64,000 bases of DNA, from assembly GCA_025041195.1 (NCBI GenBank), contig JAKCFM010000001.1, positions 1 through 64,000 on the forward strand. The letters run 5' to 3'. Position 1 is the first letter of the stretch. The number at the start of each line of letters is the position of its first letter. Shown here in pieces: positions 1 to 8,948 of this stretch. This DNA comes from Halobacteriales archaeon YIM A00013 (GTDB lineage: Archaea > Halobacteriota > Halobacteria > Halobacteriales > Haloarculaceae). Under the pieces are notes generated by a model. That model ran no database searches. It worked only from the letters and a program-made list of their open reading frames with translations, and was not told where the DNA came from. The translations under genes and the position numbers were made by a program.

Positions 1-1
1 G

Positions 2-796
2 CGCACACGGATTTCTCCAGCAACGATTCCGGCGCTGGCGATCGACGCCGACGTCGGCGTTGGTCGCTATCGATACTGGAAGTCGGCGTTTGACTGCAAT
101 GGTGACCGTGCGCGTGCAGTGATCGACCGTGCTGTCGAGTGTGGCTTTTTCGAGCGCGAGCGCCGTGGTGGTCGGACGTACATCCGCCAGACTGCTCGCT
201 ATCCCGACTGGATTGGAACGGTGCGAGCTATCGAGAACAAACCGGATCTCGGCACGCCTGGAGCACTCGAACGCCAGCTCCAGTTTGATGTGAGCCTCGG
301 CGTCTGTGATGAAGTGGTGTTGGCGACGAACTCACACGTCACCGGTGCCCACCTCAATCGAATTCCCGAGGCGGTCGGCGTCTGGGAGTTCGACCCCGAC
401 AGCTCGGAGTGCGACGTAATCCGTTCGCCGACGCCACTTTCTGACGGGCCCGGCGTTGAACCGACTGATCGCACCCCCGCTCATACGGCGATCGAACTGG
501 TGAGCGAAGCCCAGAAACGCAGCCTCCGCCGGACGATCGCAGAACGCGCGTACGGCAACGGCTGGCGCGTCCCGTTTCCAGCCTGTCCCCACGTCGAAAA
601 CCACTCCGTTGGCGGAGTTGATGGGATTCCGTTCTGTACGAACTGCGAGGCAACCGTTCGCCCAGCGACTGCGTGCGAGTCGGCTGGTGGCTTTCCCCAC
701 GCAATCGATCTCGACGAACGCCGCAACGCCCATTCTCCGTGGGTCAGACGGCCACCGGACGCCCGCACAGAACAACGTTCGCTCGATGCGTTCTGA
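2..796 (+). CDS. DUF5787-like haloarchaeal protein, 5' end cut by window edge
   Basis: The frame is open from base 2 to the stop at 794-796 without a start in a convincing place, so the gene begins outside the window and 264 codons are visible. A later GTG at 119 is inside conserved-looking sequence (IDADVGVGRYRYWKSAF lies upstream of it), so it is not the start. The protein resembles the haloarchaeal DUF5787 family of unknown function. It has a central region with alternating hydrophobic strands (LQFDVSLGVCDEVVLATNSH), which looks nuclease-like, and a C-terminal Cys cluster (ACPH about 60 residues before the end, then FCTNC) that could bind zinc. Family assignment is from memory of the sequence style. 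No enzymatic function is claimed. Confidence 0.72.
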   Translation, partial: RTRISPATIPALAIDADVGVGRYRYWKSAFDCNGDRARAVIDRAVECGFFERERRGGRTYIRQTARYPDWIGTVRAIENKPDLGTPGALERQLQFDVSLGVCDEVVLATNSHVTGAHLNRIPEAVGVWEFDPDSSECDVIRSPTPLSDGPGVEPTDRTPAHTAIELVSEAQKRSLRRTIAERAYGNGWRVPFPACPHVENHSVGGVDGIPFCTNCEATVRPATACESAGGFPHAIDLDERRNAHSPWVRRPPDARTEQRSLDAF

Positions 797-827
797 AACG
801 ACCCGTTCCGAAAGTTCTATGGTGTAG

Positions 828-843
828 TTTAGGCTATCCAAAA
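828..843. promoter_or_regulatory. Probable DtxR/IdeR-type iron box upstream of the ABC ATPase
   Basis: TTTAGGCTATCCAAAA is an imperfect inverted repeat (arms TTTAGG and CCAAAA) that matches the site at 5217-5232 in 12 of 16 positions. It lies 53 bases before the ATG at 897. DtxR-family metal repressors (Idr/SirR in haloarchaea) bind TTAGGYTARCCTAA-like sites. The downstream gene is an iron-siderophore-type ATPase, which fits iron control. One arm is degenerate, so binding is an inference. Confidence 0.5.
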
Positions 844-896
844 ACAGAACGCGCGGTGTTCGCAACTGCGTGCGGGAACCGAACGGCACACTGACC

Positions 897-1763
897 ATGG
901 CGAGTACAACGGAGTCTCTAACGGGCGCAATCGAAGAACAGAGCGACGACACTGAGCGTGACTCGGGGCGTGTCCAGTCGAGCATGCTGTCTGGCACCGG
1001 GCTGTCGCTTTCGTATGCGACGAGCGAGCAGCCGGTCGTAGAGTGTGAACGGATCGACATTCCTGAGGGAGAGATCACGGCGATCGTTGGTCCGAACGGC
1101 AGCGGCAAATCGACGATGTTGGCCGCACTCTCGGACCATCACACGCCGGATGCGGGGTCGGTCGTACTCGATGGCCAGACGATCGAGGAGTATGGGAACA
1201 AAGAGCTCGCCCGAGCGCTCGGACATCTTTCTCAGGAACACGATTCACCCGACAGCGTCACCGTTGCGGATCTCGTTGCCCACGGGCGCTATCCCCACCG
1301 CGGTCCGTTTGAATCGCTGACGGAAGCCGACGAGGCGGCGATCGAGCGTGCGCTCACGCTTGCCGGCGTCGAGTCATTGCGCGAGAAGCCGGTCGGTGAT
1401 CTGTCTGGTGGGCAAAAACAGCTGGCGTGGATCGCGCTCGTGCTCGCCCAGGAGACTGACACGCTGTTGTTGGATGAGCCAACGACGTATCTCGACCTCC
1501 ACCACCAGCTTCGGGTGATGGAGACGGTCGAACGGCTCAACGAAACCGACGACGTAACCGTTGCCGTCGTGCTGCACGACATTGCACAGGCGGCCCGGTT
1601 TGCTGACAATCTCATTGCGATGTGTGATGGCGAGTTGTACGACTGGGGCCCTCCTCGCGACGTGTTGACGGAGTCGCTGCTCGCAGACGTTTTCTCCGTG
1701 AAGGCGACCGTCGTGTACGAACCGGCCCTGCAGATCATCCCCGAACGTTCCATCAGCGACTGA
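897..1763 (+). CDS. ABC transporter ATP-binding protein, iron/siderophore (FecE/FepC) type
   Basis: This 288-aa ATPase would energise uptake of a ferric siderophore, heme or cobalamin-type substrate together with a FecCD-like permease and a binding protein, neither of which is in this window. Visible motifs are Walker A GPNGSGKST (about residue 65), the Q-loop SQEHDS, signature LSGGQKQ, Walker B LLLDEPT and the H-loop VLHD. The first 30 or so residues are an acidic, poorly conserved extension. I chose ATG 897 over an in-frame GTG at 870. The stop is 6 bases before the next ATG, so this gene and the FAD protein form an operon. The iron box at 828-843 suggests de-repression when iron is scarce. 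An orphan ATPase with its permease elsewhere is common in haloarchaea. Confidence 0.88.
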   Translation: MASTTESLTGAIEEQSDDTERDSGRVQSSMLSGTGLSLSYATSEQPVVECERIDIPEGEITAIVGPNGSGKSTMLAALSDHHTPDAGSVVLDGQTIEEYGNKELARALGHLSQEHDSPDSVTVADLVAHGRYPHRGPFESLTEADEAAIERALTLAGVESLREKPVGDLSGGQKQLAWIALVLAQETDTLLLDEPTTYLDLHHQLRVMETVERLNETDDVTVAVVLHDIAQAARFADNLIAMCDGELYDWGPPRDVLTESLLADVFSVKATVVYEPALQIIPERSISD

Positions 1764-1769
1764 AGATTC

Positions 1770-2621
1770 ATGACGACAGCAACAGGCGAAAAGCGGAATG
1801 AACCGACCAGTAGTGAGTACGACGTGGCGATCGTCGGTGGTGGCGCGGCGGGTCTTTCGGCGGCCGTCTTTACCAGTCGATACGACTGCTCGACAGTGGT
1901 GTTCGACCGGGGGCCATCGGCGATCCACCGGTGTTACAACATCGAGAACTATCTCGGCTTCGTGGGGATCGATCCCCAGCAGTTCCTCCAGCTGGGTCGT
2001 GCCCACGCCCAGTATGAGGGCTGTGAGATCGTCGATGATCTCGTCGAGACCGTCGAGCGCCCGGAGGCGCTCGACGGCGAGTTCCGGCTCGAAACACAGC
2101 AGAGCGAAACCGTGACGGCATCGCGAGTGATTGCGGCATCAGCGTACACGGCCGACTATCTCAGCTCGCTCGATGATGGTGCGTTCCACGAACCAGGAAC
2201 ACATCCCGTCGACTGCGACACAGCAACCGGTCGAACGTCGATCGAAGGGCTCTACGTGGCGGGGTGGCTCTCAGGTGAGCCCCACCAGGTGATCATTAGC
2301 GCTGGCCACGGCGCACGCGTTGCAAAATCGCTAATCACCGATCTACGGGTCGAAGCGGGCTTTTGGGACGAGGTCGCGAGCTACTGGGACTGGCGGGTTG
2401 CGGGTGGAACGTACGGCGACGCTGGCTGGAACGAACATATCGAGGAGTGGGTTGCTGAGACGATCCCCGAAGAAGAATCAATCGCAGATGAACGGCGCGA
2501 ACGCGTCACAGAAGCGATCATCGAAGAGCGTCGTTCCTTCCAACTTTCTGAAAAAGCACGCGAGCAGCGAACGGCTGATAGCCGCCAGTTGCTCGAAACG
2601 CATCTTCTTTCCGACGAGTAG
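1770..2621 (+). CDS. FAD-dependent oxidoreductase, thioredoxin-reductase fold lacking the NAD domain
   Basis: The protein has 283 aa. An N-terminal FAD-binding Rossmann motif VGGGAAGLSAA sits near residue 23, and a thioredoxin-reductase-like C-terminal FAD motif, IEGLYVAGWLSG, sits near residue 155. Between them the NAD(P)H-binding domain with its second Gly-rich motif is missing, and no CxxC redox pair is seen, so it is not a standard thioredoxin reductase. The last 90 residues are a charged helical tail. It follows the iron-type ABC ATPase by 6 bases and presumably shares its iron-controlled promoter. A role in reducing or releasing imported iron is a reasonable inference from position only. 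The electron donor is unknown. Confidence 0.8.
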   Translation: MTTATGEKRNEPTSSEYDVAIVGGGAAGLSAAVFTSRYDCSTVVFDRGPSAIHRCYNIENYLGFVGIDPQQFLQLGRAHAQYEGCEIVDDLVETVERPEALDGEFRLETQQSETVTASRVIAASAYTADYLSSLDDGAFHEPGTHPVDCDTATGRTSIEGLYVAGWLSGEPHQVIISAGHGARVAKSLITDLRVEAGFWDEVASYWDWRVAGGTYGDAGWNEHIEEWVAETIPEEESIADERRERVTEAIIEERRSFQLSEKAREQRTADSRQLLETHLLSDE

Positions 2622-2628
2622 CTCGGTT

Positions 2629-3033
2629 TCAGGGTCGAGCAGGCTCTCGTGTGCGCCCACTGCGGTAATACGCAAGGGCCGTCACCAGCGTTCCGAGGAA
2701 CCCCATCGCCGTATACCATTGAATCACGCCCATCGGTCGTGACCATCCAAGCGAGAGCATCCAGCCCCCGACAACCGTCCAGAGCGCACAGACCGCCCCA
2801 AACGTCAGCTCACCAACGCCAATCGCCGACGCGTTCGTCTGCGCTTCGAACTGGTGTTCCATCAACAGTGGTGCGATTACCAACAGCACCAGCAGCATTC
2901 CCAGCGCCACCCTGGGAACCCAGGTTTCAACTGCGTCTCCCCCAACCGCCACTCGAACGCCCAGATACGTCTCGATACTCCCGTAACCGACGACAGCCAG
3001 CTGTATTGCACGGAGTCGAACCGAAGCGCCCAT
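2629..3033 (-). CDS. Small four-helix membrane protein, function unknown
   Basis: This is a 134-aa protein with four predicted membrane helices: around IQLAVVGYGSIETYLGVRVA, ALGMLLVLLVIAPLLM, ELTFGAVCALWTVVGGWML and WYTAMGFLGTLVTALAYY. The C-terminus (RSGRTREPARP) is basic. ATG 3033 is preferred to the GTG one codon upstream. It converges on the FAD protein, with stops 7 bases apart. No family was recognised. The layout resembles many small haloarchaeal integral membrane proteins of unknown function. Confidence 0.65.
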   Translation of the reverse strand: MGASVRLRAIQLAVVGYGSIETYLGVRVAVGGDAVETWVPRVALGMLLVLLVIAPLLMEHQFEAQTNASAIGVGELTFGAVCALWTVVGGWMLSLGWSRPMGVIQWYTAMGFLGTLVTALAYYRSGRTREPARP

Positions 3034-3083
3034 CACACGCTCGTTATATTCTTACACCATATAAAATTATGCAATAAATAGGG

Positions 3084-5096
3084 TCATCGGGTGGGGACCG
3101 TACAGATTTGCACTGCATCGTTCGTGTAGAGCACATCTGACCCACGGGGGCAGACAACCGCCCGTGAAACGCGTGGCGAATGTGCCATACTCGAATTCTG
3201 ATGAAAGAGTCCGAAATAGGCCGCGCCGCGCTGTTGATAGCTCCGATGGATTCTGGTCTCGGCGGGTCGAATCACGGTTGTTGTTGTCCCACTGACGTTT
3301 CGTGTCGAGCGAGCATATCCAACGACGGTATTGGACTCGGTGCTAATCGTTGCGCTCTCCATGTTGTGCGCGAGCGTTCGATTGACCACCACCGTGTACG
3401 GATGGTCAGTAATCCAGTTCCTGGATTTGTTTTCGGCGTATTGATCAATCGCCTCAACAGCGGCCAGCTCCGCGTGCGTGAAGCTGTATCGGACCTGCGT
3501 GTTCGCAAACGGTGGGCTGTCGATGGTGCTGTCGCTCGCCAGCATCGAGGTGGTCGGATAGCAGAGAATTATCACCAGAAACACGGTGACAGCAACTCTG
3601 GGAGACGTGGTTGAGCTGAGATGTGCGAGTCCAATCACTGCGACAATCGCCATCGGTGCGAGCATGAACGCAAACCAGCGGCCAGGAACGAACGTCCGGA
3701 TGCCAAACAGTGGAAAGCCGAACACGAAGATGGCCATCATCCCTACGCTGAACACCGGCGTGAAGGCTGCCTGCGACCGATTCTGTTGCTGTAACACCCA
3801 TAGGCTCCCAACGATAGCGAGACAAAACACCAGTAGAAAGCCAGCCACATCGAGATACTCGACGATACCCTCCATCGTCGTCTGGGCAGGGACAACGGTT
3901 GCGGGCAATCCGCCAGCGTCAGCAGTTTGGCCCAGCCCCGCGGTGATGAGCGTCTCCGAGAAGTACGTGCCAATCGTCGTCAGGAAGGTGGCACCCTGAT
4001 AGGGTGTCAGCGACCACATGAACGTGATCAGTCCCAGATCGAACACCAGCAAACCGGTGAGATTCACGGTTTCCGTGGCATGTGCCATCCGCCAGCGCGT
4101 TCTGGTGGCGGTGAGTATGCCCGAACTGATCACGAGCGATGCGAGCACGGCACTGCCTGTCAACACAAGCATGATGAACGAAGAAACCTGGTGGGTCAGA
4201 ATCACTGCAACACTGAAAAAGACGACGAGAAAGAAATCCCGCGGCGTATAATCCACCTTGAGCATTCGTTCGAGCGAGTAAAACACACTGAGGAAAAATA
4301 TCAGTCCCAGACTCGTCGGAATGATATGCAGTCCCCATTCGATCACTGCCGCGCTCATTGAGTAGAGTGCCGCCGCGAGGACGGCCCAGCGCTGGCTAAC
4401 GAACGAACTCGCGGTGGCGTAGACGAGCACCACAGAGAGCGGCATTGCAATCCCAAGGACGAGATAGAGTGCGGATTTGATCGACACATCGAGCAAGAGA
4501 CTCGAACCAACGACGAGCAGGTGATAGAGCGGTGAGGCGTAGTATTTCTGGCCGCTGATCGGCTGGAGGGATCTGGCGGCGTGGATGTCTGCTGTCCAGT
4601 GGGCCATGTGGGTCCACACGTCAATGCCGATGTAGCCTGGCGTGGTGTACAGTGCCACCAACCGAACGATCACACCAAAGACGATGATCAAGAACAGCCA
4701 CAGCGTCGGCGAAATGTCCTCCTCGTCGGCGAAGATGATTAACACGAGAATGGCGGCCCCCACCGCACTGCAACAGAGATGCCAGGCGAGCGATCGTTCG
4801 CCCGCAATTCCAGCAATGAGAACCAACACCGCCATCCCAATCACGATCACTGACGGAAGCAACCGCACAGCCGTCCGTGTGAGCCGTGGGATCGCTGTCG
4901 CGCGATTAGCGCTCACCGAAAACAGATACAGTGCTGCCGCACAGCCCGTTGCAAGGGGGAGCGTCCGCGCGAACACGTCAGTGAGAACCAACTGGAGTGG
5001 TAGCAGCACAATACCCACCAGCAGGCCCGCACCAGCAACCAGCACATCGAATGGAACGTCCCTGACCTTGTCCATTGGCGATTGCTGGATACGCAT
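3084..5096 (-). CDS. Large multi-pass membrane protein, GT-C glycosyltransferase-like
   Basis: This protein of about 670 aa has about a dozen hydrophobic helices followed by a soluble, probably extracellular C-terminal region of about 150 residues with N-glycosylation-type sequons (NKS, NRT, NVS, NSS). A loop after the first helices reads GIDVWTHMAHWTADI, an Asp-containing loop in the place where GT-C (PMT/oligosaccharyl-transferase-like) enzymes carry their catalytic acid. A polyprenyl-phosphate-sugar-dependent glycosyl transfer on the outer face is therefore plausible but unproven. I prefer ATG 5096 to TTG 5126. The gene stands alone and is read leftward. It could instead be a membrane protein of other function. 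Confidence 0.7.
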   Translation of the reverse strand: MRIQQSPMDKVRDVPFDVLVAGAGLLVGIVLLPLQLVLTDVFARTLPLATGCAAALYLFSVSANRATAIPRLTRTAVRLLPSVIVIGMAVLVLIAGIAGERSLAWHLCCSAVGAAILVLIIFADEEDISPTLWLFLIIVFGVIVRLVALYTTPGYIGIDVWTHMAHWTADIHAARSLQPISGQKYYASPLYHLLVVGSSLLLDVSIKSALYLVLGIAMPLSVVLVYATASSFVSQRWAVLAAALYSMSAAVIEWGLHIIPTSLGLIFFLSVFYSLERMLKVDYTPRDFFLVVFFSVAVILTHQVSSFIMLVLTGSAVLASLVISSGILTATRTRWRMAHATETVNLTGLLVFDLGLITFMWSLTPYQGATFLTTIGTYFSETLITAGLGQTADAGGLPATVVPAQTTMEGIVEYLDVAGFLLVFCLAIVGSLWVLQQQNRSQAAFTPVFSVGMMAIFVFGFPLFGIRTFVPGRWFAFMLAPMAIVAVIGLAHLSSTTSPRVAVTVFLVIILCYPTTSMLASDSTIDSPPFANTQVRYSFTHAELAAVEAIDQYAENKSRNWITDHPYTVVVNRTLAHNMESATISTESNTVVGYARSTRNVSGTTTTVIRPAETRIHRSYQQRGAAYFGLFHQNSSMAHSPRVSRAVVCPRGSDVLYTNDAVQICTVPTR

Positions 5097-5216
5097 TCGG
5101 TACTGATCCGAATCCAGAATTGTCAACCGTATCAGTTTTGTGGTTCCGGAGCAACCAACTGGCAGTTTACGTCTCGACGGCCGAATCGCGACCCGAAGCT
5201 ATTACTCGGTCGGAGT

Positions 5217-5232
5217 TTTAGGCTAACCTAAA
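5217..5232. promoter_or_regulatory. Near-perfect DtxR/IdeR-type iron box overlapping a start region
   Basis: TTTAGGCTAACCTAAA has perfect six-base inverted arms (TTTAGG / CCTAAA) around CTAA and matches the bacterial DtxR/IdeR and haloarchaeal Idr/SirR operator style. It ends 4 bases before the ATG at 5237, so a bound repressor would cover the start of a leaderless transcript. A related copy stands before the iron-type ABC ATPase at 828-843. Confidence 0.7.
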
Positions 5233-5236
5233 GAGC

Positions 5237-5518
5237 ATGCACCAGTTATGTACACTTCGTCGACAGATTGACGAACTATCGACGGTTGCTGGGGGGTATC
5301 GTGTCGTCTGTGCCCAGTGTGGGATGGGGCCAGTCCCGGTTTCGGGATGCGCGTTCGAGACACCCAGTGGGGCCGATCGGGCACGACAGTTGACGGTTGC
5401 GTATCGTGCTCGACTTCGGGAGTTTGATCCACAGACCACGGTCCACGATCTCACCGTCCGGGCTGCGCTGTCAGGGTGTCCAGTTGGGGCTGCGAGTTGT
5501 CGAACCCACAGCCACTGA
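5237..5518 (+). CDS. Small haloarchaeal protein, probably iron-regulated (DUF7552-like)
   Basis: This 93-aa soluble protein begins LRRQIDELSTVAGGYRVVCA and contains a mixed alpha/beta core (PVSGCAFETPSGADRARQL, then VAYRARLREFDPQTTVHDLTV). It resembles small haloarchaeal proteins now grouped as DUF7552. That assignment is from memory and unverified. The iron box ends 4 bases upstream of its ATG, so expression under iron limitation is the best clue to its role. It precedes the aldo/keto reductase by 46 bases on the same strand, so both could be transcribed together. Four cysteines (VCAQC, GC, GC, SC) could bind metal. Confidence 0.6.
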   Translation: MHQLCTLRRQIDELSTVAGGYRVVCAQCGMGPVPVSGCAFETPSGADRARQLTVAYRARLREFDPQTTVHDLTVRAALSGCPVGAASCRTHSH

Positions 5519-5564
5519 GCGATCGCTCGGGTGGCTTTTTGGGATCTCACGATTACGTTCTGTT

Positions 5565-6554
5565 ATGGAAACACGACCGCTGGGCAGTACTGCCATTACT
5601 CCGACGGTGATCGGACTCGGGACGTGGAACGTAGGGCCGGCCTGGGGCGCGGTGAGTGATTCACAGATCACCGCGGCGATCGAGACGGCACTGGATGCGG
5701 GGATAACGTTTCTGGACACGGCAGAAGTGTACGGTGATGGCCGGGCGGAGCGATTGCTAGGCTCCGTGCTCGCCGATCGTGATCACACGTCGATCGACGT
5801 GGTGACGAAGGCGAAACCTGATCCGGACGGTGGCCACTCCAGGGATGGGCTCCGTGCGTCGGTAACTGGCTCTCTGGACCGGCTCGGCGTTGACTCGCTA
5901 GATCTGGTGCAGCTTCACTGCCCGGACACGCCGGCGTACTACGACCCCTCGGTTTTCGAGACGCTCGAATCACTGCGTGCGGAGGGATTGATCGATCACG
6001 CCGGTGTGAGCGTCGAACTCGTCGAACAGGCACAGAAAGCGATCGAATACCACGTTATCGAATCGGTGCAGATCATTTTTAACCCGCTCCGGTTGCGCCC
6101 GCGAGAGCGGTTTTTCGAGGCCGCAGCAAAGCGCGATGTTGGTGTCATCGTTCGCGTACCGCTTGCGTCTGGCCTACTGGCCGATGCGTTTGACGACGCA
6201 AGCACGTTCGATGCAGACGACCATCGACGCGATGCGATCGAGGAAGGCGTGACTGCGGGTGTCGGGACGAAAGGCGGTGAAACGTTCGCTGGCGTGCCGT
6301 ATGAAGTCGGCATCGAGGCAGTCGATGCCCTCAGAACGCACGTTCCCGAGGAAATGACGATGGCACAGTTTACACTCCGCTGGATTCTGGACCACGATGC
6401 AGTCACGACAGTCATTCCTGGCTCTACCTCCCCCGAGCACGTCGCAGAGAACGCGGCCGCCGCGTCGTTCGACCCACTGTCACACGAGGTCCACGGCGCA
6501 GTGACCGACAGCTACGAGGAAACCGTCAAAGCGCACGTTCACCACCGCTGGTGA
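5565..6554 (+). CDS. Aldo/keto reductase
   Basis: A 329-aa NADP-dependent oxidoreductase of the AKR superfamily with a TIM barrel. The catalytic region is visible as FLDTAEVYGDGRAE (Asp and Tyr of the AKR tetrad), followed by the Lys strand DVVTKAK and the strand LVQLHCP near the active-site His. The C-terminal dinucleotide-binding part has VIPGSTSPEHVAENA. ATG 5565 starts METRPLGS, the usual N-terminus of the family. The longer frame back to 5397 has no family support and overlaps the previous gene. The physiological substrate is unknown. Confidence 0.9.
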   Translation: METRPLGSTAITPTVIGLGTWNVGPAWGAVSDSQITAAIETALDAGITFLDTAEVYGDGRAERLLGSVLADRDHTSIDVVTKAKPDPDGGHSRDGLRASVTGSLDRLGVDSLDLVQLHCPDTPAYYDPSVFETLESLRAEGLIDHAGVSVELVEQAQKAIEYHVIESVQIIFNPLRLRPRERFFEAAAKRDVGVIVRVPLASGLLADAFDDASTFDADDHRRDAIEEGVTAGVGTKGGETFAGVPYEVGIEAVDALRTHVPEEMTMAQFTLRWILDHDAVTTVIPGSTSPEHVAENAAAASFDPLSHEVHGAVTDSYEETVKAHVHHRW

Positions 6555-7373
6555 TCACAAGGAGAACTGTTCACCGTCGACGGCGGCTTCGGGTCTGAAC
6601 GCCTCCTCTGGCGTTGGAAAGTGTGAAACGTGGACCAGTCGCGTCTGCGCAGCGCGCAGCTCCGACGCCAGATCGAGTGCCCCCTCGGTCGTCATGTGTT
6701 TGGTGCCGAACGTTCGGGGGGTTCCCGACGCTGTTTTGTGCGCCCCGCCGAGCGGATGGTGTGAGCAGAGTCTAGCAGGAACGATCGCGTCGGCAAGCAG
6801 CAGGTCGGCGTCGGCGAGCTGTTGTCGCGACCGGTCGGGAATGGCAAAGTTCGTGTCGCCGGTAATAGCGAGTTTCGCATCGTCGGATTCGACGGTGAGG
6901 CCATAACAGAGCAGCGGTGGATGCTCGACAGGAACGAGCGTAATCCGCAGTCCGCAGACCGCAACCGTCTCGAACGGCGGTTGTGGATGCACGTCGATCG
7001 CATCGAGATAGTCAAACCGCCGTTCGATCGTCTCGGCCACGCTTTCGTCAGTTTGTGGATCAGTTTCGTTGGCCGCGTACACCGGCACGGAATCGAGGAG
7101 TCGATAGGCGTTGCCGAGCCCATCGAGATGATCGAAGTGAATGTGCGTGATGACGACCGCGTCGGGCAACGACAGCTCATCCCGCAGGAACTGATAGCGA
7201 AGATCTGGACTCGCATCGATGAGGACCGACTCGCCGGTCTGCTCGTTCGTGACGTGCACCGAAAACCGGGTTCGCTCCACACCTCGGTCGTTTGCGGCCG
7301 TACACGTCGGACACGAACACCCCGGCGTCGGCGTTCCCGTCGTATCGCCAGTTCCGAGCAGTGTAACCTCCAT
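6555..7373 (-). CDS. MBL-fold metallo-hydrolase, PhnP-like
   Basis: A 272-aa metallo-beta-lactamase-fold protein. The signature THIHFDHLDG gives the HxHxDH di-metal site, with downstream metal ligands in ITGDTNF and HVSHFP. The N-terminus MEVTLLGTGDTTGTPTPGC and the CSCPTC pair are typical of the PhnP/cyclic-phosphodiesterase-like subgroup. Its ATG overlaps the stop of the AAA ATPase gene (TAATG at 7371-7375), so the two are translationally coupled. It converges on the aldo/keto reductase with adjacent stops. The substrate is probably a phosphodiester but is not known. Confidence 0.88.
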   Translation of the reverse strand: MEVTLLGTGDTTGTPTPGCSCPTCTAANDRGVERTRFSVHVTNEQTGESVLIDASPDLRYQFLRDELSLPDAVVITHIHFDHLDGLGNAYRLLDSVPVYAANETDPQTDESVAETIERRFDYLDAIDVHPQPPFETVAVCGLRITLVPVEHPPLLCYGLTVESDDAKLAITGDTNFAIPDRSRQQLADADLLLADAIVPARLCSHHPLGGAHKTASGTPRTFGTKHMTTEGALDLASELRAAQTRLVHVSHFPTPEEAFRPEAAVDGEQFSL

Positions 7374-8779
7374 TAGTCGTCAGTGTGCTGGTGATTGTGG
7401 TCGTGGCCACTATCATCAGAGCCTGCAATGAGTGCATCCGGATCTCCGTTGATCATGTCCATGTTTTTGAGGTTGTCGCGCTCTTCGAAGCCATCGACCG
7501 CTTCCAACAGATCATCTTGCGTGAGCGTGGTTCGCTCTTCGGTGAGCGCGTTCAACACCGCCTCGCGCATCACGAGACGAAGATCGCTGCCGGTCAACCC
7601 CTCGGTGCGACCGGCAATCTCCGACGGTTCGAAGTTCTCGATCTCCATTCGCTGGGTGATCACTCGCAGAATGTCGGCGCGCATCTGATCGTCTGGTTTT
7701 GGGAAGTTGACAATCTCGTCAAACCGACGCCAGGCGGCAGCGTCCAGCTGGTCGGGGTGATTCGTCGCGCCGATCAACAACACGTCATCTCGGATCAGAC
7801 TCACTTCGTCGATCGATTTGAGCAGCGTGTTCACCGCCCGTTTGATGGCGGCGTGTTCGTCGCTCGATCTGGTTTTGGCGACGAAATCGAACTCGTCCAT
7901 GAAGAAGATACACGGTGCGAGTCGCTTTGCGACCTCGAACGCTTTATCCACATTCTTCGCCGTCTCACCCAGATACTGGCTGGTGATCATCGAGAGTTTC
8001 ACCTCGACAAATGGGAGTTCGAGCCCGTGTGCCAGCGCGCGGGCAACGGACGTTTTCCCCGTTCCGGGCGGCCCAACAAGCAGGAGTTTCCCAATCTCTC
8101 GGAGGCCGATCTCGGCGAGATACTCGCGGTGTTCGATCGCTTTGACGATTTTCTGGATTTCGGCCTCCTGATTCTCCGTGAGGACGAGATCATCGAGCGT
8201 CATCTCCATCTCCTGTGGCGAGCGGACTTCGACGAGATCAAGCATCTCCTCGTCATCTTCGTCGAACACCTGCTCAAGCAGGCTGTCGATCCAGACACGG
8301 TCTGCGTGTATCGGCCGGTTCATCGATTGTGCGGTCTCATAATCGACCGCCTCGATTTCGTCTTCGAATCGCCACGCGAGCGTTGGATTGGTGAGCAGCC
8401 GCTCGTCGTCGGTTCGTTTCAAATACCACTGCTCTGCCATCTCTTTGTCGGAAAACGAGAGCTTCCCCGTAAACTCCTCGCGCTGTGTGAACATGAGATC
8501 AGAGATCGCATCCCAGGGGTGTGAGATTCCGGTTGCCTCGGAGATGCGCGTGTTCGTCACAGTGAGCGGTCGCTGGATCGTTCCGGGAACGTGTCGGTCG
8601 TCTGTATCCCTGGTTTCGGAGGCGGCGTCTGCAGTGCCGTCATCCACGTCACCCGAAGCCGTGCGCCAGAATGCACGTCGATACGACGGCGGTAGATCGC
8701 CCGGATCCAGAGCGTGCTCCTCGTTGTAGATACGGGCGGTTAGCATGAGTTCAATAACGTCGAGCGCCGGGCCAGTCAT
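7373..8779 (-). CDS. AAA-family ATPase, haloarchaeal
   Basis: A 468-aa protein. About 200 N-terminal residues of unrecognised sequence carry acidic patches, and one classical AAA module follows: Walker A GPPGTGKTS near residue 240, Walker B FFMDEFD, sensor GATNHPDQLD, and the WRRFDEIVNFP region bearing arginines. The AAA part resembles the proteasome-regulatory/FtsH/Cdc48 class. The absence of a membrane helix or peptidase motif rules out FtsH itself. A His/Asp-rich tail (HDHNHQHTDD) ends the protein and may bind metal. It is followed by and coupled to the MBL hydrolase. The remodelling target is unknown. Confidence 0.87.
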   Translation of the reverse strand: MTGPALDVIELMLTARIYNEEHALDPGDLPPSYRRAFWRTASGDVDDGTADAASETRDTDDRHVPGTIQRPLTVTNTRISEATGISHPWDAISDLMFTQREEFTGKLSFSDKEMAEQWYLKRTDDERLLTNPTLAWRFEDEIEAVDYETAQSMNRPIHADRVWIDSLLEQVFDEDDEEMLDLVEVRSPQEMEMTLDDLVLTENQEAEIQKIVKAIEHREYLAEIGLREIGKLLLVGPPGTGKTSVARALAHGLELPFVEVKLSMITSQYLGETAKNVDKAFEVAKRLAPCIFFMDEFDFVAKTRSSDEHAAIKRAVNTLLKSIDEVSLIRDDVLLIGATNHPDQLDAAAWRRFDEIVNFPKPDDQMRADILRVITQRMEIENFEPSEIAGRTEGLTGSDLRLVMREAVLNALTEERTTLTQDDLLEAVDGFEERDNLKNMDMINGDPDALIAGSDDSGHDHNHQHTDD

Positions 8780-8948
8780 TCCCCAAACAGTTATCGTGGA
8801 ACGCGTATAAGATCGTCGGACCGAATTTTCACGCCACGCTATGACATGTCTCGATGTATCGATAAACTCGTTTCCAGTGTGAACCGAAACTGCCGTGCGA
8901 AAAGTTGTTAGCGGGCTGTTTTAACACGCTGAAGCAGTATATGAGGGT

